Source: Coxiellaceae bacterium
Lineage (GTDB): Bacteria; Pseudomonadota; Gammaproteobacteria; Berkiellales; Berkiellaceae
Reading direction: 5' to 3'
DNA: 36,004 nucleotides
Assembly: GCA_947478905.1 (NCBI GenBank)
Contig: CANJXG010000013.1
Location: forward strand, 1 to 36,004
Each line of letters opens with the position of its first letter. Position 1 is the stretch's first letter. Made by a program: the position numbers and the translations under genes. This document shows, one piece after another, positions 28,066 to 35,898 of this stretch. The notes below the pieces were generated by a model. It saw nothing but the letters and a program-made list of their open reading frames with translations. It searched no databases and was not told the DNA's origin.

Positions 28066-29436
28066 TTATGGCTTTTGGATACAAATCGTTTTAATATTCG
28101 TAAATTCTACAATACCATGCCGAGATAACTCACGCCCATATCCGCTTTGATTAATCCCACCAAATGGCAAACGAGGATCAGATTTTACAAAATCATTCAC
28201 AAAACAACTCCCTGCTTGAAGCTCTGTTTTCGCCAATTTTTCTGCTTTTTCAAGATCTCTAGAAAATATAGCGCTGCCTAGTCCATACCCATGATCATTA
28301 GCAACACTGATAGCTTCTTGCTCATCATTCACCTTAATCATGCTCGCTACAGGACCAAAAAGTTCTTCCTCATAAGCAGGCATGCCAGGTTTAATTTCTG
28401 TAAGAATAGTCGGCTGATAATAAAAACCATCTTGCTCATAAATATCCCCCCCTAAAATACATTCTGCTCCTTTTTGAAGGCTGTTTATAACTTGTGCATG
28501 AAGTTGAGTGCGAATATTTTCTGTGGCTAAGGGCCCTAAATTCGTCGACTCATCAAAAGGATCACCCGGTACATATCCCATTAATTTTTGCTTAAATGCG
28601 CTTACAAATTCATCATAAATATTTTTATCAATAATAAATCGTTTAGCAGAAATACAACTTTGACCTACATTTAATAAACGACTTTGAACACATTTATCCA
28701 CTGCTAACCCAATATCGGCATCTTTTAAAATGATATACGGATCACTCCCTCCTAACTCTAACACCGTTTTTTTAATATACGCTCCGGCTAATTGCGCAAC
28801 CTGCTTACCCGCTCCATTACTTCCCGTCAAGGTTACTGCCTTTACTTTTGCATGTTTAATAACGGGTTCTATTTGTGCGCTTGAAATGACTAAATTATGA
28901 AATCCTTCAATCCCTGCTTCATGAAAAATATTTTCTAATAATTTACCACATTGAGGCACATTTGAGGCATGCTTAAGCAGCACCGTATTACCGACTAATA
29001 AAGTGGGCACGGCATATCGCAGCACTTGCCAAAAAGGAAAATTCCAAGGCATAATCCCTAATATTACGCCCAACGGCTGATAGCTGATATAACTTTTTGT
29101 ATACTCTGTTTTGACAAGTTCATCAGCTAAAAATGCTTGTGCATGGTGTGCATAATAATCACATAACTGGGCACATTTTTTTACTTCTGCTTGTGATTCT
29201 TTATATAATTTGCCCATTTCCAAGCTGATTACGCGGACATATTTATGATGATTTTGATTTAATAAATCTGATAGTTTTTTTATTTTTTCAATTCTATCTG
29301 CTAGAGTAAATTTTCGCCACTGTAAAAATATGTCATGACTTTGATTAATGATATTTTCTATGCCCTCTGGGCTCATCACTGGAAACGCATCTAAAACTAA
29401 CCCTGTTGCCGGATTTATGCTAACTAATGTCTTCAT
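28066..29436 (-). CDS. NAD(P)-dependent succinate-semialdehyde dehydrogenase (Sad/YneI-like)
   Basis: 456 residues (E. coli Sad 462). It has SINPATG at the N-terminus, MPWNFPFWQVLR, TLTGSNGAGKQVA, catalytic base Glu227 in LELGGSDPY, nucleophile Cys261 in NVGQSCISAKRFI, and GRELSRHGIVEFTNIKT at the C-terminus. The YQPLGVILGIMPWNFPFWQV block resembles Sad/YneI more than GabD. It would oxidise succinate semialdehyde or a similar aldehyde. No gab genes are adjacent, so the physiological substrate is inferred. It is followed by cutA on the opposite side, 66 nt upstream, same strand. Confidence 0.88.
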   Translation of the reverse strand: MKTLVSINPATGLVLDAFPVMSPEGIENIINQSHDIFLQWRKFTLADRIEKIKKLSDLLNQNHHKYVRVISLEMGKLYKESQAEVKKCAQLCDYYAHHAQAFLADELVKTEYTKSYISYQPLGVILGIMPWNFPFWQVLRYAVPTLLVGNTVLLKHASNVPQCGKLLENIFHEAGIEGFHNLVISSAQIEPVIKHAKVKAVTLTGSNGAGKQVAQLAGAYIKKTVLELGGSDPYIILKDADIGLAVDKCVQSRLLNVGQSCISAKRFIIDKNIYDEFVSAFKQKLMGYVPGDPFDESTNLGPLATENIRTQLHAQVINSLQKGAECILGGDIYEQDGFYYQPTILTEIKPGMPAYEEELFGPVASMIKVNDEQEAISVANDHGYGLGSAIFSRDLEKAEKLAKTELQAGSCFVNDFVKSDPRLPFGGINQSGYGRELSRHGIVEFTNIKTICIQKP

Positions 29437-29502
29437 TTTATATTCCTTTATTTTTTCTAATTCTGCTCCAATGCCACTTTTGCATTTTTGAGTCTCTTGC
29501 TT

Positions 29503-29841
29503 TTAATGCACGCTAGTGGATACATATTTAGAAAATCCTTCGGAACTTGCTACATCCCATTTTAATACAGCAGGCAGATCATAGGGATGATGTTCTAAAA
29601 GCCAACTTTCTAGTTTAGGCAAAAACTCAGGGGTTGTTTTAAAAATCATAACGCATTCTACAACCGCTTTTATAGTATCTTCCAATAAATACATCGATTG
29701 GGTCCCTGGAATAATATTAATACAGGCTACAAAGCGCGTTTCAAGGGCTTCTTTTGCTAAACGCTCTGCTTCTTTTAATGAATTAATCGTTGTATAAAGA
29801 ACGGCTAAATTTGTATCTGAATGCGTAGAAGTTGGAGTCAT
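29503..29841 (-). CDS. cutA: CutA-like divalent-ion tolerance protein
   Basis: 112 residues, the normal size. AVLYTTINSLKEAERLAKEAL, then LETRFVACINIIPGTQSMY (family R-x-A-C-x-N) and the C-terminal HHPYDLPAVLKWDV (family YxxPE/A) identify the trimeric PII-like CutA fold. Reported roles include copper tolerance, though the exact function is unsettled. It is co-directional with the dehydrogenase gene. Confidence 0.93.
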   Translation of the reverse strand: MTPTSTHSDTNLAVLYTTINSLKEAERLAKEALETRFVACINIIPGTQSMYLLEDTIKAVVECVMIFKTTPEFLPKLESWLLEHHPYDLPAVLKWDVASSEGFSKYVSTSVH

Positions 29842-29857
29842 AGTGGATTCCTAATCG

Positions 29858-30022
29858 TTAAATTATTAAATTATTTTTTTCTATAATGCTCAATGCTGTT
29901 TTTATATTCCACCATGCTTTCATATAAGGTTTTTGAAGCCATTTTAGCAACAGTGGGAAATCAGATTTGGTGAGAACTTTAAAGGTGATGTTTATGTGAT
30001 CTCTGTGCAAGATATCAGACAT
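29858..30022 (-). pseudogene. N-terminal fragment of a GNAT acetyltransferase
   Basis: A 54-codon frame reads MSDILHRDHINITFKVLTKS, then DFPLLLKWLQKPYMKAWW. This is the N-terminal strand and helix of GNAT enzymes of the AAC(6')/RimJ-like type (F-x-x-L-x-x-x-DFPLL-x-x-W). It breaks off into an AT-rich tail (IIEKNNLII), and the acetyl-CoA binding half is missing. It lies 17 nt from the cutA start. Confidence 0.65.
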
Positions 30023-30081
30023 TTAGTACCCTAATATTTTTGCACATAATACTGATCTATGTCAATATAAGTAGCGAGAAC

Positions 30082-30118
30082 AAAGAGTCAAAAAATAGAA
30101 TTAGCTTTCTGACTCTTT
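30082..30118. terminator. hairpin with T-run, bidirectional terminator candidate
   Basis: AAAGAGTCA (30082-30090) pairs perfectly with TGACTCTTT (30110-30118), followed by TT on plus; A/T ends make it usable in both directions. The loop is 19 nt, longer than usual. On minus it falls between the LysE-type gene and the GNAT fragment. Confidence 0.5.
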
Positions 30119-30341
30119 TTAGTCAATTATGATATTTACTGGGCGCAGGTAAATATATTATTGAAAATGTAACTAATTTGCGTAGCTTGCCCTCCCACTG
30201 GGAGTTTTGTTTTTGCACTGCCCATCAAAACCAAAGGGGCACTGAGGCCCCATTAGGGTAATTGCTTTAGTAAAAAAATAATTACATTCTTTTCTACTTC
30301 AATATAAGGTACACACTCACTATAGAATCAAGGATTATTTT
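30119..30341. other. intergenic stretch between hairpin and LysE-type gene
   Basis: With the preceding segment this is a gap of about 320 nt. It holds two GC-rich mini-hairpins (CTCCC-ACT-GGGAG with TTTTGTTTTT after it on plus near 30191-30214, and GGGGC-ACTGAG-GCCCC near 30236-30251). A 26-codon minus ORF (30173-30253, Cys-containing, start MGPQCPFGFDGQCKNK) has no ribosome site. I see no RNA gene. The first mini-hairpin looks like a plus-strand terminator without an upstream gene. Confidence 0.35.
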
Positions 30342-30959
30342 TTAAATTGAAGTAATACCAACTAAAATAGCAAAAACTCCAAAACTTGCAAACATAAAGG
30401 ATGAAAAATAACGTATACGATCCAGCCATAATTCTGGTAATTTATGTTTAATTTTAACTATAATAAAGCCTAAAATAAACCACCAAGTCATCGATCCTAA
30501 AAAAACACCAGCAACCATTACTAATAATTCTAACATGCTTACCGTAGCACCACCGATACCAGCAAAAATACCAATAAAAATTAGAATAGTCATAGGGTTA
30601 GTAAGTGTCAGGAAAAACACCTTATAGACAAGTTTAAACACTTCATCTGTTGCAATAAGGGTTTTAGAAGAATCTGCCCAGCTACTTTTAATTTCTGTAT
30701 AAGCTAAATACAGCAAAAATACGCCTCCTAAAATTTTAATCCATGCCATTTTAGCTAACAAAAACTCTGATACTAAATTTAAACCTGTTGCTGCAATAAG
30801 CCCATATACACTATCTGCTAAAGCTGCACCTAATCCAACAGCAATTGCACCTATAAAGCCAAACTCCAAAGTTTTACGAATACAAAGCATCCCGATGGGG
30901 CCTACAGGCACTGAAACCGCAAGACCCATCATCCAAGCTTTTAATAAATAAATTAACAT
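30342..30959 (-). CDS. LysE/RhtB-family amino-acid exporter
   Basis: 205 residues with six hydrophobic segments. The N-terminal SVPVGPIGMLCIRKTLEFGFIGA holds the family PVGP-x-G motif, and LTNPMTILIFIGIFAGIGG the second signature. Family members export amino acids or related compounds. AGGAG lies 6 nt before the ATG. It stands alone; the 156 nt upstream hold only AT-rich sequence with a TATAAT-like box. Confidence 0.9.
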   Translation of the reverse strand: MLIYLLKAWMMGLAVSVPVGPIGMLCIRKTLEFGFIGAIAVGLGAALADSVYGLIAATGLNLVSEFLLAKMAWIKILGGVFLLYLAYTEIKSSWADSSKTLIATDEVFKLVYKVFFLTLTNPMTILIFIGIFAGIGGATVSMLELLVMVAGVFLGSMTWWFILGFIIVKIKHKLPELWLDRIRYFSSFMFASFGVFAILVGITSI

Positions 30960-31115
30960 TAAAATCTCCTCGCTTTATATATGGGTTATCAGTGTTACAC
31001 TATATATTATATAATTGCGTCTCCTAGAGCAATGAGGCACATTAACTTATGAGGATTCACTCAGAGAAAACTTGTAAAGTTATACATTATCTTGATTACG
31101 ACGAATTTCTTTGAA

Positions 31116-31409
31116 CTAACTGATATGTACTTCACCATCAGGGAAACGAGCAATAATATCTAATTCTCCACCCATAGCTTCTATATAACTACGCAATGTA
31201 GAAATATACATATCTATTCTTTGTTCAAGACGAGAAATATTAGCCTGTTTTGTTGATCATATCTCAGCAATTCATTCTTGACTTAATTAATGCGCCTGCC
31301 TTAGTTCTCGCAAAGGCATTTCACTGAATATTTTTTTAGATTTTTCTAAAACTAATTTTTGTACTGTAGGTGACATTTTATCAAATAAATCATTACATTT
31401 TTTAGCCAT
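31116..31409 (-). pseudogene. HigA-like XRE antitoxin with three in-frame stops
   Basis: One uninterrupted frame of 97 codon positions contains three internal stops (TAA, TGA, TGA) within about 17 codons, in the helix-turn-helix. The parts are clear: MAKKCNDLFDKMSPTVQKLV, then EMPLRELRQAH-stop-LSQE-stop-IAEI-stop-STKQANISRLEQR, and IDMYISTLRSYIEAMGGELD with ARFPDGEVHIS. This is the HigA type that follows Gp49-like HigB toxins. All three stops can arise by single transitions, so this is point-mutational decay, not a frameshift. Confidence 0.75.
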
Positions 31410-31426
31410 GAATCAGCCCTCCCGTT

Positions 31427-31501
31427 TTAATCCTCTTGCTCCGCTTCTGTTAAATCCATCCACCATGAACCAAATTCATCCGTATATTCGACTATCCACA
31501 T
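31427..31501 (-). pseudogene. HigB-like toxin, first 24 codons only
   Basis: GGAG sits 6 nt before an ATG whose frame reads MWIVEYTDEFGSWWMDLTEA then EQED and stops. This resembles the start of Gp49-type HigB (xVExTDEFxxWWxxLTxxEQxD). The antitoxin remnant begins 17 nt further on, so roughly 70-80 codons have been deleted. Confidence 0.6.
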
Positions 31502-31515
31502 ATATTACTCCTTTA

Positions 31516-31773
31516 CTATAGGATTACACAAAAGACATATATCTTCAAGGATATATTATCTATACTTTTAGTATAGATAATATCAATTTTTCTACTAATT
31601 CCTTCTATTGAAACTTCCACCTTATAACCCACATCCATATCACAGCCTGCCTGAGCGCCTGGAATACTCCAATTTTGCTAAGGACTGTCTCTTAGCAAAA
31701 TTTTAACATGGTCTTTTGGGATGCTTAATGATTCTAAATTTTCAACTATCCTACGATATAAGTCACGCTTCAT
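31516..31773 (-). pseudogene. tautomerase-like gene remnant
   Basis: From ATG 31773 the frame reads MKRDLYRRIVENLESLSIPK, then HVKILLRDSP, an in-frame TAG, and QNWSIPGAQAGCDMDVGYKV. The block fits the C-terminal part of a tautomerase-family protein (xxENWxIxGxQAxxDxDLGxKVEV). After VEVSI the reading becomes AT-rich and non-family, overlapping the palindrome, so the true 3' end is lost. The family call is from memory of the motif and needs a search. Confidence 0.45.
31553..31586 (-). promoter_or_regulatory. 14-bp perfect inverted repeat overlapping a promoter, probable higBA operator
   Basis: ATATTATCTATACT (31553-31566), loop TTT, AGTATAGATAATAT (31570-31583). On minus, TTGATA (31586-31581) and TATAGA (31564-31559) are 16 nt apart, so the palindrome covers spacer and -10. 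It lies 52-82 nt before the higB fragment. HigA-type antitoxins bind such palindromes over their own promoter. Confidence 0.6.
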
Positions 31774-31786
31774 TAAAAATAATTTT

Positions 31787-32042
31787 TTAAAATTCTAATT
31801 TAGAACTATTTAAAACCACTTCAAGCGTCCAACTTTTATCTTGATCCCCTGTGAAAAATGTTTTTTCTTTCTAATATTTGCAACAGGGTAACTATTTGGG
31901 GGTCGAGCAGTTGCACAGTACTTTTTTTATAATAATCTGATACCACAGGTTTTATTTGCTTGCCTGGATATTTTTTAACTAATTTTAAAAAATATCCCCA
32001 TCTAATAAGATCTTCATAATATGTGTAAACCTGACATTCATA
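31787..32042 (-). pseudogene. degenerate unrecognised gene, two frames
   Basis: Coding-like sequence in one frame (YYEDLIRWGYFLKLVKKYPG, then VVSDYYKKSTVQLLDPQIVT and LLQILERK) continues after an A-run near 31873 in another frame (FFTGDQDKSWTLEVVLNSSK, end LEF-stop at 31787). A one- or two-base indel would join them into about 80 residues. No start codon fits. It starts just past the ABC exporter stop. I do not recognise the family. Confidence 0.4.
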
Positions 32043-32072
32043 AAAAATAAAGAAACAAATAATATGCCTAGT

Positions 32073-33845
32073 TTATTCATCATCTAACAAAAAGCCGCCT
32101 ACCTGTGCTTCCCAAAGCGTTTTATACAGTCCACCTTGGGCCAATAATACTTGATGGGTACCATCTTCTACAATCTTACCTTGCTTAAAAACTAAAATAC
32201 GATCCATGTGTAATAAAGTGGATAATCGATGTGCAATAACCAATGTGGTTTTATTTTGCATCAACTCCCATAAACTTGCTTGAATATGACTTTCTGTTAC
32301 AGAATCTAACTGCGAGGTAGCTTCATCTAAAATTAAAATAGGCGCATTTTTTAAAACCGCTCGTGCAATAGCGATACGCTGACGTTGCCCTCCCGAAAGT
32401 TTAACCCCTCTTTCTCCTACAGGAGAAGCATATCCTTGAGGCAATTGACTAATAAACTCATGCGCATGAGCATGTTTAGCAGCTTCTATCACTTCTTCAT
32501 CCGTTGCCTCAATTTTGCCATAACGAATATTCTCCATCAATGAACGATGAAATAAAGATGGATCTTGAGGGATCATTCCAATTACCTTTCGTAACGAATC
32601 TTGCCTCACTTTTTTTATATCTTGTCCATCAATCAGAATGCGACCTTGCGTGACATCATAAAGTCTTAAAATCAAATTCACAAAAGTAGATTTTCCTCCC
32701 CCCGAATATCCTACTAAGCCTACTTTCTGCCCTGCTTCAATAATAATTGATTTATCAGAAAAAATGGGATCTGTTTCTTTATAGTGAAATTGAACCGCAT
32801 CAAAAACAATTTGACCATGCGTTATTTTAAGCGGCTTAGCATCTAGTGCATCTTCCATATCAACCGGATCTAAAGCAATACGTAATCCTTGTGCAATATC
32901 TCCTGTGAGCTCAGCAAACTTCGCTATATCATCAGAAAACTGCCATAAACAGCTAATAATAGCAATATTAACGCTCACTAATAATACAAAATCCCCAGCG
33001 CTCACTTCCCCTTCTTTAAATGCAGAAATTAATAAAACAAAACCAAACGCCTGATAAATAACAAAAGATAATCCTTGAAAAGAAAACATTCCCAAAAACC
33101 ACCAATCTCGTTTTTGATCCGCAGCAACATAATCATCTAATTGTAACTTTATATTTTTTGATTCTGTTTTTTTGGCGGAAAACAAATAAATACTTGAGAT
33201 ATTACTTAATACATCTACTATTAACCCAATAAATTTAGAACGTATTTCGGCCGAAGCGCGAACTAATATTTTCGCTCGCTTTACAAAAAACATAGTACCC
33301 AATGCAAAAATCAAAAGCCACCCAGCAAGGAGTATGGAAAACTTATAATTAATACTTGATAGTGTGAAAACAGCAATAATAAAGGCTAAAAAATGGGCAA
33401 AAAAGTGGTTAATAACAAGCCGTACTAAATCAGGGACACTACTCATCACTTCTTTTATTTTATTAGCCAAATCACCAGCGAACTGATTTTGAAAAACAGT
33501 AACAGAATGCCCCATCATTTTGTTCATCAAAACATTACCCAGCCTATGTTTTAAAGGAGGATTGAGCTTAAGCCATGTATAATCATAGAATCTAAATGAA
33601 ATAACAATAAATAATGACATGAATATATAAAAAGTAACCAGACCAGATAATTCTCCAACTACTGTCTCTTTGGTGAGATATGGCACTTTATCAATCATCA
33701 TTTTTAAAATATAAGGTCTTAAACTTAAATCAATTGCCCATATTATTCCAATGATTAACTGTGCACAAATCAAAAATTTAAAGGGTTTAAGTGCTTCTAA
33801 AATAAAGTGGGTTATATTTGGCTTATTTTTTTTATTCATGATCAT
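32073..33845 (-). CDS. ABC exporter, fused membrane and ATPase domains
   Basis: 590 residues. The N-terminal exporter membrane domain has about six helices (residues 20-305). The ATPase domain carries Walker A GYSGGGKST (379-387), the Q-loop in IGMIPQDPSLF, signature LSGGQRQRIAIARA, Walker B ILILDEATSQLD and the H-loop VIAHRLSTL. It is of the MsbA/multidrug or ATM1-like half-transporter type and works as a homodimer. No C39 peptidase domain is present, so it would not itself cleave double-glycine leaders. Substrate is unknown. The start overlaps a 62-aa ORF by 14 nt; ATG 33839 is an alternative start. Confidence 0.9.
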   Translation of the reverse strand: MIMNKKNKPNITHFILEALKPFKFLICAQLIIGIIWAIDLSLRPYILKMMIDKVPYLTKETVVGELSGLVTFYIFMSLFIVISFRFYDYTWLKLNPPLKHRLGNVLMNKMMGHSVTVFQNQFAGDLANKIKEVMSSVPDLVRLVINHFFAHFLAFIIAVFTLSSINYKFSILLAGWLLIFALGTMFFVKRAKILVRASAEIRSKFIGLIVDVLSNISSIYLFSAKKTESKNIKLQLDDYVAADQKRDWWFLGMFSFQGLSFVIYQAFGFVLLISAFKEGEVSAGDFVLLVSVNIAIISCLWQFSDDIAKFAELTGDIAQGLRIALDPVDMEDALDAKPLKITHGQIVFDAVQFHYKETDPIFSDKSIIIEAGQKVGLVGYSGGGKSTFVNLILRLYDVTQGRILIDGQDIKKVRQDSLRKVIGMIPQDPSLFHRSLMENIRYGKIEATDEEVIEAAKHAHAHEFISQLPQGYASPVGERGVKLSGGQRQRIAIARAVLKNAPILILDEATSQLDSVTESHIQASLWELMQNKTTLVIAHRLSTLLHMDRILVFKQGKIVEDGTHQVLLAQGGLYKTLWEAQVGGFLLDDE

Positions 33846-34020
33846 ACCTACTGTTGATTATTTCATTGCAAATGTCTGCAATTCTACCATAATAACTTAC
33901 ATTAATCACTTCAAGTAACCCACTATCTTCTTTTCGAAAAATATAATGATCTGGGGGCAAGGACGGATCTGAAATCCCACTTGAAAAGCGGGTGGCTTGC
34001 TCGCCGTAGGCAAAAAGCAA
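33832..34020 (-). CDS. 62-aa ORF overlapping the ABC exporter start, doubtful
   Basis: The frame reads MLFAYGEQATRFSSGISDPS, then PPDHYIFRKEDSGLLEVINV and SYYGRIADICNEIIN, ending 14 nt inside the exporter gene. The frame stays open upstream past a T-rich tract with no second ATG. The first part (about 33955-34015) is GC-richer than its surroundings, as if a foreign or repeated sequence had been joined to the second part. It may be a fusion of two fragments. Family not recognised. Confidence 0.35.
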   Translation of the reverse strand: MLFAYGEQATRFSSGISDPSLPPDHYIFRKEDSGLLEVINVSYYGRIADICNEIINSRYDHE

Positions 34021-34163
34021 GACGGGGGATTTTTTAAAACTAGCATAACAACACCATAAACTTGGTGACTTAAAAAGTGTTTGGGTGATTCATCAGCGCC
34101 GGTAAGGCCTGATTGGTCACCGGTAAAATTTTATGGCTCCCCTTTTTATAAAAACCTATAAAA

Positions 34164-35504
34164 TTAAGTTTGACAAAATACTTGAGCTTGTTTCTTAGGA
34201 CTTGCTGACCATAAAGGAATTAACATAAAAAAAAGCACTGCAGAAGAGATGAGCATACTAATATAAAACCCGTTCCAGCTCCAAAGCTCAATAATTTTGC
34301 CAACAGGATATCCTGCAACAGCAGCCCCAATATATCCTACAAATCCAGCAAAACCATTAGAAGCGGCAGCCGCACGTTTATCAACAAATTCAGCTGCGGC
34401 TAAACCCACTATCATTTGAGGCCCATATACAAAAAACCCAATACAACCCAAATAAAATAAATCCAGTATTGGGAGATTAGGGGGGCAATACCACAAAGCC
34501 ATTACTGAACTCATTAAGCCTAAAGCAGCAATTACCATCGCAGGTACGCGGTTACCCTTAAAAAGATAATCTGATCCCCAACCTGCTGTTAACATCCCAA
34601 TCAAACCACCGACTTCAAACCAAACAACACCCCGACTTGCAGCAACGGTATCTGGGAAGTTACGGACTTCCATAAGATAAAAAGGGCTCCAATCATTAAT
34701 CGCGGTTCGAACAATATAAATAAAAAAATAAGATAAAGAAAAAATCCATACATATTTATTATTCAATACTTGCGTAAATAATACCTCTTTTATGTTTAAA
34801 GAAGCATGTGATTTTTCATACGCGATTTCATCTACAGGCGGTAAACCCAGAGTTTGTGGTACATCTCTCAAACGATTAATAAGCACAAGCCCCATAACGA
34901 TACTGGTTACCCCAGGAATAAACATGGCATAACGCCAACCAAATTGTAAAGCAATAAAGGGTGCAAATAGGGCGATAAGCACCCCCCCTATATTATAAGA
35001 GGTACTACAAATACTATACCAAAGGCCACGATTCGATTTTGCAAACCAATACGTTAATGACTTGCAACAGGCAGGCCATCCCCAAGCTTGAAAAAACCCA
35101 TTGAGCGCCCAAAACAAAGCGAGCATCGCAAAAGAAGAGGAGAGTCCAAATAAAATATTGAGTACCCCTGTCATCATGAGCCCAATAGCCATAAAATACC
35201 GAGGATTAGAGCGATCAGAAAGAATTCCGCTTAAAAATTTACTCACTCCATAAGAAATCGATAATCCACTGAGCAAAAGTCCTAATTGCGCTTTAGACAA
35301 TCCTAAATCTGCCCCTACAACAGGCATAATAACGGCAAAGCTTTTCCGGGTAAAATAATAAAAGGCGTAGCCGATAAATAGAGAGTAGCAAATTCGAATG
35401 CGCCAATACTGGTATTGCTCATTTACTTGTGTAGGGTCTTGAATTACTTCTGTATACGGCGCTGGCTTCAAAAGATTAAATAATTGAAAGCTATTCCATT
35501 TCAC
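34164..35504 (-). CDS. organophosphate:phosphate antiporter, UhpC/UhpT/GlpT family
   Basis: 446 residues with twelve transmembrane helices. Both substrate-binding arginines of the family are present: Arg53 in YYFTRKSFAVIMP (helix 1) and Arg266 in FIYIVRTAINDWSPFYLMEV (helix 7). LGLSKAQLGLLLSGLSISYGVSKF and NGFFQAWGWPACCKSLTYWF are family signatures. It would import sugar phosphates or glycerol phosphate in exchange for phosphate, a trait useful inside host cells. UhpC sensors of E. coli share the same fold, but no uhpAB is near, so a transporter is more likely. It starts with GTG 35504; AGGAG is 8 nt upstream. Confidence 0.9.
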   Translation of the reverse strand: MKWNSFQLFNLLKPAPYTEVIQDPTQVNEQYQYWRIRICYSLFIGYAFYYFTRKSFAVIMPVVGADLGLSKAQLGLLLSGLSISYGVSKFLSGILSDRSNPRYFMAIGLMMTGVLNILFGLSSSFAMLALFWALNGFFQAWGWPACCKSLTYWFAKSNRGLWYSICSTSYNIGGVLIALFAPFIALQFGWRYAMFIPGVTSIVMGLVLINRLRDVPQTLGLPPVDEIAYEKSHASLNIKEVLFTQVLNNKYVWIFSLSYFFIYIVRTAINDWSPFYLMEVRNFPDTVAASRGVVWFEVGGLIGMLTAGWGSDYLFKGNRVPAMVIAALGLMSSVMALWYCPPNLPILDLFYLGCIGFFVYGPQMIVGLAAAEFVDKRAAAASNGFAGFVGYIGAAVAGYPVGKIIELWSWNGFYISMLISSAVLFFMLIPLWSASPKKQAQVFCQT

Positions 35505-35647
35505 GAGTCAATCTCCTGGCATTTAGCTTTTACGTTACGCTTTTTTGTAAAAAATTTAAACTATATCATAAGATAAATGAAAATATTATGCAATGTATTT
35601 TGGAGTTTGGAATTATTTAGTTGACTGATTCTTGTTGATGCGATAAA

Positions 35648-35676
35648 GCTCGTATCCTTAGGGTAAGAATACGAGC
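35648..35676 (-). terminator. long hairpin, terminator candidate after the double-glycine peptide ORF
   Basis: GCTCGTATCCTTA (35648-35660), loop GGG, TAAGAATACGAGC (35664-35676): a 13-bp stem with one mismatch. On minus it is followed by TTTATC and lies 36 nt past the stop at 35712. The T-run is short. The rest of 35505-35711 is AT-rich upstream DNA of the antiporter with no other gene. Confidence 0.55.
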
Positions 35677-35711
35677 AGATAATGGTATAAATTTTATTTA
35701 TTTACCCCCCC

Positions 35712-35894
35712 CTATCTATAGTCGAATACATATTCATTTTGATCAGGTTCTTCGCCTGGTCTTGTCCAACCTTTTTCCCATCCATGAGTCGCTTTCCCGA
35801 GTAACTTTGGTAAGTCTCCACCTGCTACTAATTTCACTTCTTCTGGTTTAAGCTCTTTGTGTCCTTCCGGTGAGCTCGGTTAACAAGGCTCCAT
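35712..35894 (-). pseudogene. double-glycine-leader peptide (bacteriocin-like), early stop or missing start
   Basis: From ATG 35894 the frame reads MEPC, then TAA, then 55 sense codons: PSSPEGHKELKPEEVKLVAGG, followed by DLPKLLGKATHGWEKGW and ending NEYVFDYR. KELKPEEVKLVAGG matches the double-glycine leader consensus (E-L-x-x-E-x-L/V-x-x-V-x-GG) cleaved by C39-peptidase ABC transporters; GG is encoded at 35822-35817. The mature part would be 34 aa, with two Trp. GGAAGGA lies just before the KEL codons but there is no ATG there, so either the start was lost, TAA arose from CAA, or a rare start is used. A hairpin follows at 35648-35676. Confidence 0.45.
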
Positions 35895-35898
35895 GATC

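Noticed and set aside
30173-30253. 26-codon minus ORF with two Cys in its first half.
   Set aside because: No ribosome site, no recognisable family and embedded in hairpin-forming sequence; kept only as a note in the intergenic entry.
32073-33845. ABC exporter considered as the dedicated exporter of the double-glycine peptide.
   Set aside because: It lacks an N-terminal C39 peptidase domain and is separated by the antiporter gene; a link is not supported.
16679-34130. Short CCGGT-containing motifs near 16679, 34105-34124 and the hairpin at 8-29 considered as copies of one dispersed repeat.
   Set aside because: The shared core is only about 8 bases and the flanks do not align, so chance is a sufficient explanation.
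35705-35712. C8 run as a phase-variation tract for the double-glycine peptide.
   Set aside because: It starts at the stop codon on the minus strand, so slippage there would hardly change the protein.
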